Positions 48,292 to 57,758 are shown, counted from the stretch's first letter. The stretch: DNA of 64,000 nucleotides from Leucobacter sp. L43 (GCF_016597785.1 NZ_JAENJG010000001.1:682001-746000); one strand, 5' to 3'. Numbers and translations: made by a program. Notes: a model not told the origin generated them from the letters alone.

Positions 48292-48696
48292 TCAGGCCCC
48301 GAGTTCGTCGCCCGACACCACGCGCGGATGATCTGAGTACCGCAGCGGAACGGCGATCGCATCACCCGCCTGCAGCGATGAACCGTCCAGCTGGTTCAAC
48401 TGCACAATCTCAGTGATGACATCGCGAGGGTCGGCCGTCGGGTCGAGATCAGTCGCCAGCGACCAGAGCGAGCTGCCCGGCTGCACCACGACGTAATCGA
48501 ACTGCTCGCCGTTCGGCCCCTCAGCCGCGGCCATCGCCTCCGGAGCCGCGAGTGCCGCCATGAGAGCGAGAAGACCGGCGACGAGCACCGTGGCGAATCC
48601 ACCGAACACGATGCGCCCGCGCCGGGTCAGGCGGAGCGAGCCCGAAGCTTCGGTCGACTCTCGTGATTCCCGGCCCAGAACAGCAGATGCGCTCAT
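48292..48696 (-). CDS. LysM membrane protein, SOS cell-division inhibitor-like
   Basis: This 134-residue protein has one membrane helix (about residues 29-50) and an extracytoplasmic LysM-like domain (about 67-117; YVVVQPGSSLWSLATDL). Similar LysM proteins lie divergently beside lexA: YneA in Bacillus, DivS in Corynebacterium and ChiZ (Rv2719c) in Mycobacterium. All are linked to division arrest in the SOS response. The role here is inferred from that context and from SOS boxes over its promoter. The ATG follows AAGGAGAA. The ortholog-specific name is left open. Confidence 0.85.
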   Translation of the reverse strand: MSASAVLGRESRESTEASGSLRLTRRGRIVFGGFATVLVAGLLALMAALAAPEAMAAAEGPNGEQFDYVVVQPGSSLWSLATDLDPTADPRDVITEIVQLNQLDGSSLQAGDAIAVPLRYSDHPRVVSGDELGA

Positions 48697-48741
48697 GATG
48701 ACTTCTCCTTAGTCTTGCGATGACGCGGGCGTGGAGCCCAT

Positions 48742-48843
48742 GCGAACATCTGTTTCGAATATATATTCGATGAATCGAAACCGCAAGCGTCTTTTCGAAG
48801 ATACGTTTCGCTCTTTTTCCGCGACACTCGAACATATGTTTGT
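48742..48843. promoter_or_regulatory. Four LexA (SOS) boxes in the LysM/lexA intergenic region
   Basis: Sites fitting the Gram-positive/actinobacterial TCGAAC-N4-GTTCGA pattern lie at 48742-48757 (GCGAACATCTGTTTCG), 48755-48770 (TCGAATATATATTCGA, a perfect palindrome), 48795-48810 (TCGAAGATACGTTTCG) and 48828-48843 (TCGAACATATGTTTGT). The first two overlap. Together they cover both divergent promoters, consistent with LexA repressing itself and the LysM gene. Confidence 0.8.
48758..48786 (-). promoter_or_regulatory. Promoter of the LysM gene
   Basis: On the minus strand TTGCGG (48786-48781) and TATATT (48763-48758) are spaced 17 nt apart. The -10 lies within the perfect SOS palindrome, so LexA should block it directly. 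Confidence 0.6.
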
Positions 48844-48869
48844 CGGTCTTCGAATGCTGCGGCTAGGGT
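48840..48869 (+). promoter_or_regulatory. Promoter of lexA
   Basis: TTGTCG (48840-48845) and TAGGGT (48864-48869) are spaced 18 nt apart. The -35 overlaps the fourth SOS box. Confidence 0.55.
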
Positions 48870-48959
48870 TTCGGTCAACGGGATCACTGAATCAGCACCC
48901 ACCGACATTCATGGATCGCGCCCCATCCGCATCGCCCCCTGGGGCCAGAAAGGACAGCG

Positions 48960-49625
48960 ATGAGCGACGCAGCCGCGCCCCGATCCACGAAGCCGCTGAG
49001 CGAGAAGCAGCAGGCGATCCTCGAGTGCATCGCGCGCTCAGTGGAGAGCCGGGGGTATCCGCCGAGCATGCGAGAGATCGGCGACGCGGTGGGGCTCTCC
49101 TCGCTCTCGAGCGTCACGCATCAGCTCAGCAGGCTCGAGCTGGGCGGCTACATCCGCCGCGACCCCAACCGGCCGAGAGCCCTGGAGATCCTGGTCGAGC
49201 TCGCCTCGACCTCGTCGGCGATCGACGACGCACCCGCGCAGCGCCCCGAAGAAGCGGCGTACGTTCCGCTCGTCGGTCAGATCGCGGCCGGCGTACCGAT
49301 CACTGCGGAGCAGCAGGTCGAGGAGATCGTGCCGCTCCCCCGCGCTCTCGTCGGCGACGGACAGCTCTTCATGCTGCGCGTCGTCGGCGATTCGATGATC
49401 GACGCAGCGATCTGCGATGGGGATTTCGTGGTGATCCGGCAGCAGCGCGAAGCCGAGAACGGAGACATCGTCGCAGCGATGCTCGATGGAGAGGCAACGG
49501 TGAAGGTGTTCCGCCGCCGAGACGGGCACACCTGGCTCCTGCCTCGCAACAGCGCGTTCGAGCCGATCCTGGGCGATCACGCGGAAGTACTCGGGCGCGT
49601 GGTCGCGGTCTTCCGCTCGGTCTGA
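48960..49625 (+). CDS. lexA: SOS regulator LexA
   Basis: This 221-residue repressor-protease has an N-terminal winged helix (about residues 12-75; [21 protein letters not shown]). Its self-cleavage site is Ala110-Gly111 in [10 protein letters not shown]. The catalytic dyad is Ser145 in VGDSM and Lys182 in EATVKVF. It represses SOS genes until activated RecA stimulates cleavage. GAAAGGA precedes the ATG. It is divergent from the LysM gene with four SOS boxes between them. Confidence 0.97.
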   Translation: MSDAAAPRSTKPLSEKQQAILECIARSVESRGYPPSMREIGDAVGLSSLSSVTHQLSRLELGGYIRRDPNRPRALEILVELASTSSAIDDAPAQRPEEAAYVPLVGQIAAGVPITAEQQVEEIVPLPRALVGDGQLFMLRVVGDSMIDAAICDGDFVVIRQQREAENGDIVAAMLDGEATVKVFRRRDGHTWLLPRNSAFEPILGDHAEVLGRVVAVFRSV

Positions 49626-49718
49626 TCGCAGGGCGCGGCGTCGCCGCGGCGCAGCACCGCTGGACACCGACGCGCGAGTGCTGGCACCCCACCCGCAGCC
49701 CTTCGCTCGCTGCGCCGG

Positions 49719-49748
49719 TTGCTTTGTTGAACCGAGTCCATCTACAGT
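49719..49748 (+). promoter_or_regulatory. Promoter of lipB (leaderless)
   Basis: TTGCTT (49719-49724), an 18-nt spacer and TACAGT (49743-49748) are followed by 6 nt and the ATG of lipB. This is the clearest of the predicted leaderless promoters here, because a reasonable -35 is also present. Confidence 0.55.
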
Positions 49749-49754
49749 GATCGC

Positions 49755-50435
49755 ATGGCCACTGCGTCGATGCCGATTCCATCCGCCCGTTCTCGAACGC
49801 CGATGCTCTCGCTCGGATTCCACCCTGATTGCGTGCCGTACGAGCGCGCACTCGAGCTCCAGGCCGAGGCGGTCGACCGCATCGAGCAGGGCGTCGACCG
49901 CGGCACGGTCCTCTTGCTCGAGCACCCGCCGGTGTACACCGCCGGTCGCCGCGCCGAGCCGGATGAGTACCCGTCGGACGGCAGTCCCGTCGTCGTCGTC
50001 GACCGGGGCGGACGAGTCACCTGGCACGGTCCGGGCCAACTGGTGTGCTATCCGGTCGTCCGGCTGCGGTCCGGCGCCGGCGTCGTCGACTTCGTACGCG
50101 CCCTCGAGACGGCGATCATCGACACCGTGGCCGCATTCGGCGTATCGGGCACACGCGTGGAAGGCCGCTCGGGAGTATGGGTGACCCATCCTGATCGTCC
50201 GCCGACGAAACTCGCACAGATCGGCTTGCGCGCCCGCGCCGGCATCATCACCCATGGAATTGCGATCAACTGCTGCAACGACCTCGAGCCGTTCTCCCGG
50301 ATCGTGCCATGCGGGATTCCAGACGCCGGCGTGACCACGCTGAGCGCACTCGCCGGTCGGAGAATCCCGCCCGAGATCGTGGCACCCGACCTCCAGGTGC
50401 ACCTCGCCCATGTGATCGCGGAGTTCACCGCATGA
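49755..50435 (+). CDS. lipB: Octanoyl-ACP:protein N-octanoyltransferase
   Basis: This 226-residue enzyme moves octanoyl from ACP to lipoyl domains. The catalytic dyad is Lys152 in [11 protein letters not shown] and Cys186 in [29 protein letters not shown] is the substrate-pocket motif. The segment NCCNDLEPF replaces the usual NVNTDL, with two extra cysteines. The start is supported by a promoter ending 6 nt before the ATG. It overlaps lipA by 4 nt (ATGA). Confidence 0.95.
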   Translation: MATASMPIPSARSRTPMLSLGFHPDCVPYERALELQAEAVDRIEQGVDRGTVLLLEHPPVYTAGRRAEPDEYPSDGSPVVVVDRGGRVTWHGPGQLVCYPVVRLRSGAGVVDFVRALETAIIDTVAAFGVSGTRVEGRSGVWVTHPDRPPTKLAQIGLRARAGIITHGIAINCCNDLEPFSRIVPCGIPDAGVTTLSALAGRRIPPEIVAPDLQVHLAHVIAEFTA

Positions 50436-51505
50436 GCGCGCGTCGCCTGCCTTCGACCGGCACACGCCCCGAGCCTGAGGGCCGACCGCTCCTCCGCGTC
50501 GAGGCCCGCAACGCCGAGACTCCGATCGAGCGGAAACCGGAGTGGATCAAGACGCGCGCCCGGCTCGGCCCGGAGTACCGCCAGGTGCGCGACCTGGTCG
50601 CAGGCGAAGGGCTCCACACGGTCTGCCAGGAGGCCGGCTGCCCCAACGTCTTCGAGTGTTGGGAGGATCGCGAAGCAACGTTTCTCATCGGGGGTTCGAT
50701 CTGCACCCGGAGGTGCGACTTCTGCATGATCACAAGCGGAAAGCCGCTCCCGCTCGACCGCGACGAGCCGCGCCGGGTCGCAGAATCGGTGCGCACCATG
50801 GGCCTGAGGTACGCCACCATCACCGGCGTGACACGCGATGACCTGCCCGACACCGGCGCTTGGCTCTTCGCTGAGACCATTCGGCAGGTGCGCGCCATGA
50901 ATCCCGGCGCCGGCGTCGAGGTGCTCGTCGACGATCTCGGCGGCCGGCCTGAGGATCTCGAGCAGGTGTTCGAGGCGGCTCCGCAGGTGTTCGCCCACAA
51001 TCTCGAAACCGTGCCCCGCATCTTCCGCCGCATTCGGCCCGGCTTCCGATACGAACGCTCACTGGGGGTCATCACGAGGGCGCACCATGCGGGAATGGTG
51101 ACCAAATCGAACCTCATCCTCGGAATGGGCGAAACGCGTGCGGAGATCTCCGAGACGATGACCGAACTCAGAGCCGCAGGGTGCGAGATCCTCACCCTGA
51201 CCCAGTACCTCCGCCCCTCGGCACGGCATCACCCGATCGCTCGTTGGGTGCCGCCAGAGGAATTCGTCGACCTGCACGACGAAGCGGAGTCGCTCGGCTT
51301 CTCCGGCGTGCTTGCCGGCCCGCTCGTGAGGTCCTCGTACCGCGCTGGTCGCCTCTGGGCGCGAACGATGGTGGCGTCCGGCAGAACCGTGCCCGCGGCA
51401 CTGCTGCACCTCGCGGAGCGCACCGCGGGCTCGTATCCTCAAGCACTTGCGGGCCTGCCGCCCACCGAGACAGGGACTGGACCGGGCGGCGCTCGATCCG
51501 CGTGA
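50432..51505 (+). CDS. lipA: Lipoyl synthase
   Basis: This 357-residue radical-SAM enzyme inserts two sulfurs into octanoyl-lysine. Auxiliary cluster cysteines are 65, 70 and 76 ([12 protein letters not shown]), with the terminal serine in VRSSYRAG. Radical-SAM cysteines are 91, 95 and 98 (CTRRCDFC). It is translated with lipB. It ends 10 nt from the convergent metF stop with no evident terminator. A C-terminal tail of about 35 residues follows the family core. Confidence 0.96.
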   Translation: MSARRLPSTGTRPEPEGRPLLRVEARNAETPIERKPEWIKTRARLGPEYRQVRDLVAGEGLHTVCQEAGCPNVFECWEDREATFLIGGSICTRRCDFCMITSGKPLPLDRDEPRRVAESVRTMGLRYATITGVTRDDLPDTGAWLFAETIRQVRAMNPGAGVEVLVDDLGGRPEDLEQVFEAAPQVFAHNLETVPRIFRRIRPGFRYERSLGVITRAHHAGMVTKSNLILGMGETRAEISETMTELRAAGCEILTLTQYLRPSARHHPIARWVPPEEFVDLHDEAESLGFSGVLAGPLVRSSYRAGRLWARTMVASGRTVPAALLHLAERTAGSYPQALAGLPPTETGTGPGGARSA

Positions 51506-51515
51506 CGGTGAGGGC

Positions 51516-52421
51516 CTAGTCGACCGGGTTCGGAGTCAGCAGACCCAGCTCTCGGAGCACGGCGAGCACCTGCTCGTGCCGATTGAACGTGTAGAGATGC
51601 ACGGACGGGGCCCCTCCCGCGAGCAGCTCTCGCGCCAAGGCGACGGTGTGCTCGACGCCGAGTTCGGGTGCGTAGCCGCCCTCTGCGTCCAGTTCACGCG
51701 CGAGTTCGATCGGGGCCGGCTGCCCGGCGAGCGATGCGACCTTGCGCAGCTGCGCACTCGTCGCGACGGGCATGAGGCCGGGAAGCACGGGAATGCGAAG
51801 TCCAGCCGCGCGTGCGTCCTCGACGAACGACAGGTAATCGTCTGCGCGGAAGAAGAGTTGCGTGATCGCGAGATCAGCACCGCTCTCCTGCTTCGCGACG
51901 AGCCAATCGATATCCTCTGCCCGTGAGCGGGAGAGCGGGTGGCCGTTCGGGTAGGCCGCGACCGCGGTACGACCGACGCTGGTCAGCGCCGGTCGCTCCG
52001 CTCGGGCCTCTGAGATCAACCGCACGAGTTCGAGCGAGCTCAACGACTCCGAGACCTCCGCGTCGCTCTCCGTCAACCCGCGCGGTGGATCCCCGCGCAG
52101 CGCCAGGAAGTCGTGCACTCCCGCATCCATGATCGCGTGTATCGCAGCGCTCACCGCCTCGCGCTGCTCCCCCACCGTCGTGAGGTGGGCGAGCGGCAGC
52201 GCACTCGTGTGATCGCGCAAGTAGGTCACGAGGTCGAGCGACGCATCACGGTTCGACCCGTTCGCCCCGTACGTCACCGAGATGAAATCGGGATCCGCGG
52301 CGGAGAGGTGCTGCACGGCGTGACCGAGCGCGAGCGCAGCCGCTCCTGAACGCGCGGGAAACACTTCGAACGAGAATCGCGCGCGAGCTGCGCCACGACT
52401 CGGAAGCAGGAACGAGTTCAC
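51516..52421 (-). CDS. metF: 5,10-methylenetetrahydrofolate reductase
   Basis: This 301-residue FAD-dependent TIM-barrel enzyme makes 5-methyl-THF, the methyl donor for methionine. It has FSFEVFPARS with the catalytic glutamate, FISVTYGANGSNRD, LALRGDPPRG and QLFFRADDYL. The GTG start overlaps the stop of the MetE-like gene (GTGA). It is the last gene of metE - metE-like - metF, which therefore couples methyl-THF production to its use. Confidence 0.95.
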   Translation of the reverse strand: MNSFLLPSRGAARARFSFEVFPARSGAAALALGHAVQHLSAADPDFISVTYGANGSNRDASLDLVTYLRDHTSALPLAHLTTVGEQREAVSAAIHAIMDAGVHDFLALRGDPPRGLTESDAEVSESLSSLELVRLISEARAERPALTSVGRTAVAAYPNGHPLSRSRAEDIDWLVAKQESGADLAITQLFFRADDYLSFVEDARAAGLRIPVLPGLMPVATSAQLRKVASLAGQPAPIELARELDAEGGYAPELGVEHTVALARELLAGGAPSVHLYTFNRHEQVLAVLRELGLLTPNPVD

Positions 52422-53734
52422 CGGCGCCCCTCCTGCCGCTCCACGCCAGGTCCGGCGTCTGCGGAACGGTGCACGGGACGCGCGGCCGCAACGCCGGTGC
52501 GACCGAATCCGGCATACGACGCCGGAGCAGATTCGGCGCCGGAGAACTCCTGCTGCGCGAGCTCGGTGCCGCGCACTCGCGCCGCGATCTTGGCGAACGC
52601 GACCTCACGGGCGAAGTCAGGCGTGCCGTGCTTGGGCTTCTCATCGATGAGATACGGCGAGAACCCGCAGTCATCGGTCGAGCCGAGCAACTCGGCGGGA
52701 ATGAAGCGGGACGCCCGCACCAGCTGGTCGCGCACCTCGGCTGCCGTCTCGAGTTTCGGATTCATCGGATCGGTGACGCCGATGAGAACCCGCGGCGCCG
52801 TCCCCGCCGCGCGCGAGCGCTGCCGCAGCTGACGGCCGACCAGGCGCGCCACGCGATCAGGATCCTTCTCGCTCGCAGCCTGGATGAGGAAGTACCCCGC
52901 TTCGATCTGGAACAGTTCGGGGATGAGAGCGGCGTAGTCGACGTCGGCGCTATGGGCGGAATCGTGATCGTTGCCCGGGCAGGTGTGCACGCCCACGGCC
53001 CCGCGCTGTTCGGGAGTGAGGTCGGCGAGCACTCGGTTGATGAGATCGATGAAGCCTCCGAGCGCTTCCGGTCCCGCCCACGGGGCACGCAGATCCCGTC
53101 GCAGGGCGAGTCTCCCCTCCGTGAAGTCGATGGTGATGCGCGACGCGCCCGCGGCGAAGCTCCGACGGATGTCTTCGACGCAGCCGCTGACCACGTCTTC
53201 GAGGAACTGTTCCCGCGAGTACTCGCCGAGACCGTCGGGCGGCACCATCAACGACAGCATCGACGGTGAGATCACCGCTTGCTTCAGCGGCAGGTGCGTC
53301 AGGGGCCGCGCCGCGGCGACGTCGTCCGCGGCCCAGGATCGGAACCGGAACGGGCCGCGCGCGAGACTGGGGATCACGCGATGATGCCCGTCGGCGAACA
53401 CCGCGAACACCGGGCCTGCCCTCACGTCGCCGTCGTCGAACGACGTGCCGAGCGGGTAACTGGCGAAACTCTGACGGCGCTGCTCGCCGTCGCCCACGAG
53501 GGGCGAACCGGTCTCCGCGAAGCGGTCGAGGGTATCGCGCACCGCGCGGTCCTGTTCGCGCAGCAGTTCCTCGGAATCGATCAGCCCGGTTTCGGCGTCG
53601 AGCACCGCCCGCTGCAGGCTCGCCGGTCGCGGCAGGCTTCCCACCGCTTCCGTCGGAAGCTCGTCGGCGATCCAGCCAGAGGTGGGAGCGACGTGCCGCG
53701 CTGCCTCCGCCTCGATCCCGCCCGACGCGCTCAC
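52418..53734 (-). CDS. MetE-like protein with only the C-terminal catalytic domain
   Basis: This 438-residue protein resembles the C-terminal barrel of cobalamin-independent methionine synthase. Zinc ligands can be matched: His and Cys in GVHTCPGND, a Glu in FQIEAGYFLIQ and a Cys in DDCGFSPY. TEAVGSLPRPASLQ and ASRITIDFTEGRLALR fit the family. The N-terminal folate-binding half is absent. Such short MetE-like proteins may use another methyl donor or a partner. Both ends overlap neighbours (GTGA with metE upstream and metF downstream). Its reaction is not established, and it could also be a methyltransferase for a different thiol. Confidence 0.75.
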   Translation of the reverse strand: MSASGGIEAEAARHVAPTSGWIADELPTEAVGSLPRPASLQRAVLDAETGLIDSEELLREQDRAVRDTLDRFAETGSPLVGDGEQRRQSFASYPLGTSFDDGDVRAGPVFAVFADGHHRVIPSLARGPFRFRSWAADDVAAARPLTHLPLKQAVISPSMLSLMVPPDGLGEYSREQFLEDVVSGCVEDIRRSFAAGASRITIDFTEGRLALRRDLRAPWAGPEALGGFIDLINRVLADLTPEQRGAVGVHTCPGNDHDSAHSADVDYAALIPELFQIEAGYFLIQAASEKDPDRVARLVGRQLRQRSRAAGTAPRVLIGVTDPMNPKLETAAEVRDQLVRASRFIPAELLGSTDDCGFSPYLIDEKPKHGTPDFAREVAFAKIAARVRGTELAQQEFSGAESAPASYAGFGRTGVAAARPVHRSADAGPGVERQEGRR

Positions 53735-56052
53735 GCGCCCGCGCGCACCGCGCGAGCCGCGTGAACCAGGTTCGTCAGGCTCGCCACGGTCTCTTCGTAA
53801 CCGCGCGTCTTCAGCCCGCAGTCCGGGTTCACCCAGAGCTGCTCGCCGGGAATGCGCGCGGCCGCGATACGGATCAGCTCCTGCTGCTCAGCGACGCTCG
53901 GCACCCGCGGCGAGTGGATGTCGTAGACGCCGGGCCCGATCCCGCGAGAGTACCCGTGCTCCCCCAGCGGCTCCACGACGTCCATCCGGCTGCGAGCCGC
54001 CTCGATGCTCGTGACGTCGGCGTCGAGCCCGTCGACCGCGTCGATGATCTCCCCGAACTCCGAATAGCAGAGGTGAGTGTGGATCTGCACATCGGCCGCG
54101 GCTCCACTCGTCGCGAGACGGAACGCTCCCACCGACCAGTCGAGATACGCCGCCTGACGGTCCGCATCGAGCGGCAGCAGCTCGCGCAGTGCCGGCTCAT
54201 CGACCTGCACGATGCGGATCCCGGCATCGACTAGATCGTCGATCTCGTCGCGCAGCGCGAGCGCCACCTGCGACGCCGTGTCCGCGAGGGGCTGATCATC
54301 GCGCACGAAGGACCATGCGAGGATCGTGACGGGACCCGTGAGCATGCCCTTGACCGGTCGGTCGGTGAGCGACTGCGCGTACGCCGACCAGGAGACCGTC
54401 ATCGGCGCCGGCCGGGATACATCGCCCCACAGGATGGACGGGCGCGTGGCGCGCGTGCCGTACGACTGCACCCAGCCGTGCTCCGTGACTGCGAACCCGT
54501 CGAGCAGCTCCGCGAAGTACTGCACCATGTCATTGCGCTCGGCCTCGCCGTGCACGAGAACGTCGAGACCGATCTCCTCCTGCAAGCGGATCACGCGTGC
54601 GATCTCATCGCGCAAGAAGCCGTCGTACTCCTCCTGGCCGATCTCCCCCCTGCCGAACGCGGCTCGAGCCTTGCGGATCTCGACCGTCTGCGGGAACGAC
54701 CCGATGGTGGTGGTCGCGAGCTCGGGAATGCCGAGCCCCTGCTGCGCAGCGCGGCGCTCACCCTCGTGATCGCGCTCGCGATCCGCGACGGTGACGGCAT
54801 CGACGCGGCCCCGTACCCCATCGACCCGTACACCTGAGGCCTGCGCTCGCGCAGCGAGGATCGCGTCGACCGATGCGAGCTCCGCTTCGATCGCCGCGCC
54901 CCCGTCGGCGAGCCCCCGAGCGAGAATGACGACCTGCTCGATCTTCTGGTCTGCGAAGGCGAGCCAGGAGGCGAGTCCGGCGTCGAGCCGGGTCTCATCG
55001 CGCACGTCGTGCGGCACGTGCTGCAGGCTGTTCGACGTGCCGGCGACGACGTCGATGCCGGCTCGCTGGAGCCGCTCCAGTGCGCCGAATGCTGCGCGTA
55101 GATCCGTCTTCCAGATGTTGCGCCCATCGACGACACCCGCGACGAGCTGCGTCTCGGCGAACGCGGACGTGAGCGCACCCGATGCGAGGTCGGCTTCTGG
55201 CAGGCTGCCGCGCACGAGGTCTGCGTGCACGGCCTCGACCGGGAGCGACCCGAGTCGCGCGAGCGCGTCCGCCGCGTCGCCGTAGGGCGCCGTGAGCAGG
55301 ATGCTCGGTCGTGCGGCGGCGCCGCCCAGGATCGAGTACGCCCGCTCCACGAGCGCGATCGTCTCGGATCGGGGCACCGGAAGAGAATCCGACACGAGCG
55401 CGGGTTCGTCGAGCTGCACCCAGCCGGCGCCCGCCTCGTTCAGCGCCGCGAGCAGTTCGGCATAGACCCCGACGACCTCGTCGAGACGATCGATCGGGCG
55501 GAAGCCTTCGCCGGCGCCGTCAGAAGCCTTCGCGAGCAGCAGATAGGTGACGGGGCCGACGATCACCGGGCGCGACTCGATGCCCTGCTCCGCAGCCTCC
55601 GCCAGCTGCGCGACGAGCTGCGCCGGGTTCGCCGCGAGAGGGGTGGTCTCATCGATCTCGGGAACGCTGTAGTGGTAGTTCGTGTCGAACCACTTCGTCA
55701 TCTCGAGCGGCTGATGGTCTCGGTCACCCCGCGCGAGCGCGAAGTACGTGATGAGGTCGCTGCCCGCGATATCGGCGAATCGCTGAGGAATCGCGCCGAG
55801 GGCGAGGGTCGCGTCGAGCACCTGATCGTAGAAGCTGAAGCTCTCCGGTACTGCGCCGCCCTCGGCCGGGAGCCCCAGCTCGACGAGGCGTGCGCGCGTC
55901 GCGGCGCGCAGTTCGCCTGCCGTCTCCTGGAGCGCCGCTTCGTCGGTGTGCCCCTTCCAGAAGGACTCGATCGCCCGCTTCAGCTCGCGGCGGCGTCCGA
56001 GCCGGGGGTATCCGAGGATCGTCGCGGTGGGCAGGTGCGTCGTTGCGGTCAT
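53731..56052 (-). CDS. metE: Cobalamin-independent methionine synthase
   Basis: This 773-residue two-barrel enzyme transfers methyl from 5-methyl-THF polyglutamate to homocysteine. The N-terminal half starts LGYPRLGRRRELKRAIES, shown here in short as GYPRLGRRRELK. The C-terminal half has the zinc ligands IHTHLCYSEF and NPDCGLKTRGY. Full length implies activity by itself, unlike the adjacent short homologue. The ATG follows AAAAGGA. Its 128-nt upstream gap carries two imperfect direct repeats. The GTGA overlap couples it to the next gene. Confidence 0.97.
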   Translation of the reverse strand: MTATTHLPTATILGYPRLGRRRELKRAIESFWKGHTDEAALQETAGELRAATRARLVELGLPAEGGAVPESFSFYDQVLDATLALGAIPQRFADIAGSDLITYFALARGDRDHQPLEMTKWFDTNYHYSVPEIDETTPLAANPAQLVAQLAEAAEQGIESRPVIVGPVTYLLLAKASDGAGEGFRPIDRLDEVVGVYAELLAALNEAGAGWVQLDEPALVSDSLPVPRSETIALVERAYSILGGAAARPSILLTAPYGDAADALARLGSLPVEAVHADLVRGSLPEADLASGALTSAFAETQLVAGVVDGRNIWKTDLRAAFGALERLQRAGIDVVAGTSNSLQHVPHDVRDETRLDAGLASWLAFADQKIEQVVILARGLADGGAAIEAELASVDAILAARAQASGVRVDGVRGRVDAVTVADRERDHEGERRAAQQGLGIPELATTTIGSFPQTVEIRKARAAFGRGEIGQEEYDGFLRDEIARVIRLQEEIGLDVLVHGEAERNDMVQYFAELLDGFAVTEHGWVQSYGTRATRPSILWGDVSRPAPMTVSWSAYAQSLTDRPVKGMLTGPVTILAWSFVRDDQPLADTASQVALALRDEIDDLVDAGIRIVQVDEPALRELLPLDADRQAAYLDWSVGAFRLATSGAAADVQIHTHLCYSEFGEIIDAVDGLDADVTSIEAARSRMDVVEPLGEHGYSRGIGPGVYDIHSPRVPSVAEQQELIRIAAARIPGEQLWVNPDCGLKTRGYEETVASLTNLVHAARAVRAGA

Positions 56053-56064
56053 AGCCGTCCTTTT

Positions 56065-56128
56065 CGTGGGAACTCAAGGATCACAGCTGCTGCTGCTCCC
56101 CGTGGAACTCCCCCAAGGTATCCAGCTG
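56065..56128. repeat. Two imperfect direct repeats in the metE leader
   Basis: CGTGGGAACTC-AAGGATCACAGCTG (56065-56089) and CGTGGAACTCCCCC-AAGGTATCCAGCTG (56101-56128) align with one small gap and few mismatches. They occupy most of the region between hflX and metE. They could be repressor sites or RNA elements. No known riboswitch consensus was recognised. Confidence 0.55.
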
Positions 56129-56180
56129 ACGCCCGAACGACGAGCGATGTTGCTCCCTGTTACCCGAACCCAAGGTGGGC

Positions 56181-57758
56181 TTATGGAACGTATTGCTCCA
56201 GCTTCGACGCCATTTCCGCGGTCACGTACGCGCGCACTCGCGTGCCCGTCTCGACGTACTCCGTCTCGAGCACCCGATTGCGCTCGTGCAATTCGGCCAC
56301 GAGCTCCCCGCGATCGTAGGGAACCACGACGGTGATCTCGCGTTCCGGCACCGGCAGCGCAGCATCGATGCGCCGCTTGAGCTCTTCGATGCCCTCGCCG
56401 GTGCGCGCAGACACGAATACCGCATCGGGAACGAGGCCGTGCAGCACGAGCCGCTGCGATTCGTCGAGCAAGTCGGCCTTGTTGAAGGCGACGAGTTCGG
56501 TGATGTCTTGCGCGTCGACCTCGGAGATCACGTCTCGCACGGTGCGCAGCTGCGCCTCAGGGTCGGGGTGCGAACCGTCGACGACGTGCAGGATCACCGA
56601 GGCCTCGCCGACCTCCTCGAACGTGGAGCGGAACGCCTCGACGAGCTGGTGCGGCAGGTTGCGCACGAAGCCGACCGTGTCGGCGTACGTGAAGCGGCGG
56701 CCGTCATCCGTCTCGCCATGCCTGATGGCGGTGTCGAGCGTCGCGAACAGCTGATTCTGCACGAGTTCCTGCGTGCCGGTCAACCGGTTCAGCAGACTCG
56801 ATTTGCCCGCGTTCGTGTACCCGGCGATCGCGACCGACGGCACCTCGCCGCGCTTGCGATTCGCGCGCTTCGCCTCTCGCGCCGGAGCGAAGCCGGCGAT
56901 CTGCTTGCGCAGCTTCGACATGCGGGTGTGGATCTTGCGTCGATCGAGCTCCATCTTGGTCTCGCCGGGGCCTCGCGACCCCATCCCAGCCCCTGCGGAT
57001 CCCACCTGGCCGCCCGCCTGGCGCGACATCGACTCGCCCCACCCGCGCAATCGCGGCAGCAGGTACTGGAGCTGGGCGAGCTCGACCTGGGCCTTGCCCT
57101 CGCGGCTCTTCGCGTGCTGGCTGAAGATGTCGAGGATGACGGCCGTGCGGTCGATCACCTTCACCTTCACGACGTCCTCGAGCGCGCGGCGCTGACTCGG
57201 GGCCAGTTCGGTGTCGGCGATCACGGTATCGGCCCCCACGGCCGCCACCAGCTCGGCGAGCTCTTGCGCTTTGCCCTTGCCGAGGTATGTCGCAGGGTCG
57301 GGGTGCGCGCGGCGCTGGAGCAGCCCGTCGAGCACGCGGGCGCCCGCCGTCTCGGCGAGCGCCGAGAGTTCGCGGAGCGAGTTCTCCGCGTCTTCCGCAG
57401 TCCGCTGGGAGTACACGCCGATCAGCACGACGTTCTCGAGCCGCAGCTGACGGTACTCGACTTCGGTCACGTCCTCGAGCTCCGTGGAGAGCCCGACGAC
57501 GCGCTTGAGGGACGCGCGGTCCTCGCGCTCCATCCGGATCGCGTCGAAGCCCCCCTCGAGACGATCGTGGTCGGCGTCGCCGAGCGCCTGCGCTCCGCTG
57601 GTGAGGTCGCGGATCACGGTGGCCGATCCGGCTCCGGCCGCGCGCGCGAGCACGCGGTCGAGGGGATCAGCGTGCGCAGCGGCTCCGGTCGCCGGGGCGT
57701 CGCTCACGACGGCGTTCTCGTCTGCGAGCACTGCATCATCTGCGTTACGTTTCATCAT
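56181..57758 (-). CDS. hflX: GTPase HflX
   Basis: This 525-residue ribosome-associated GTPase has the N-terminal HflX domain (NVVLIGVYSQRTAEDAENSL, LGKGKAQEL). A glycine-rich linker (GGQVGSAGAGMGSRGPGETK) and a G domain with G1 GYTNAGKSS, G3 DTVGF and G4 NKAD follow. HflX splits stalled or stressed ribosomes. The extra N-terminal stretch before residue 80 is Ala/Asp-rich. TACACT ends 9 nt before the first ATG. It is divergent from the small methyltransferase gene. Confidence 0.95.
   Translation of the reverse strand: MMKRNADDAVLADENAVVSDAPATGAAAHADPLDRVLARAAGAGSATVIRDLTSGAQALGDADHDRLEGGFDAIRMEREDRASLKRVVGLSTELEDVTEVEYRQLRLENVVLIGVYSQRTAEDAENSLRELSALAETAGARVLDGLLQRRAHPDPATYLGKGKAQELAELVAAVGADTVIADTELAPSQRRALEDVVKVKVIDRTAVILDIFSQHAKSREGKAQVELAQLQYLLPRLRGWGESMSRQAGGQVGSAGAGMGSRGPGETKMELDRRKIHTRMSKLRKQIAGFAPAREAKRANRKRGEVPSVAIAGYTNAGKSSLLNRLTGTQELVQNQLFATLDTAIRHGETDDGRRFTYADTVGFVRNLPHQLVEAFRSTFEEVGEASVILHVVDGSHPDPEAQLRTVRDVISEVDAQDITELVAFNKADLLDESQRLVLHGLVPDAVFVSARTGEGIEELKRRIDAALPVPEREITVVVPYDRGELVAELHERNRVLETEYVETGTRVRAYVTAEMASKLEQYVP

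Noticed and set aside
49626..49660. Terminator of lexA at a CGCGGC/GCCGCG hairpin
   Set aside because: The stem is only 6 bp with no extension or T-run, and similar short GC stems are frequent by chance here.
56053..56180. B12, SAM or SAH riboswitch in front of metE
   Set aside because: The gap is too short for a cobalamin riboswitch, no GCCACTG B12 box is present, and I could not fit a SAM or SAH consensus. The direct repeats are reported instead without a class.
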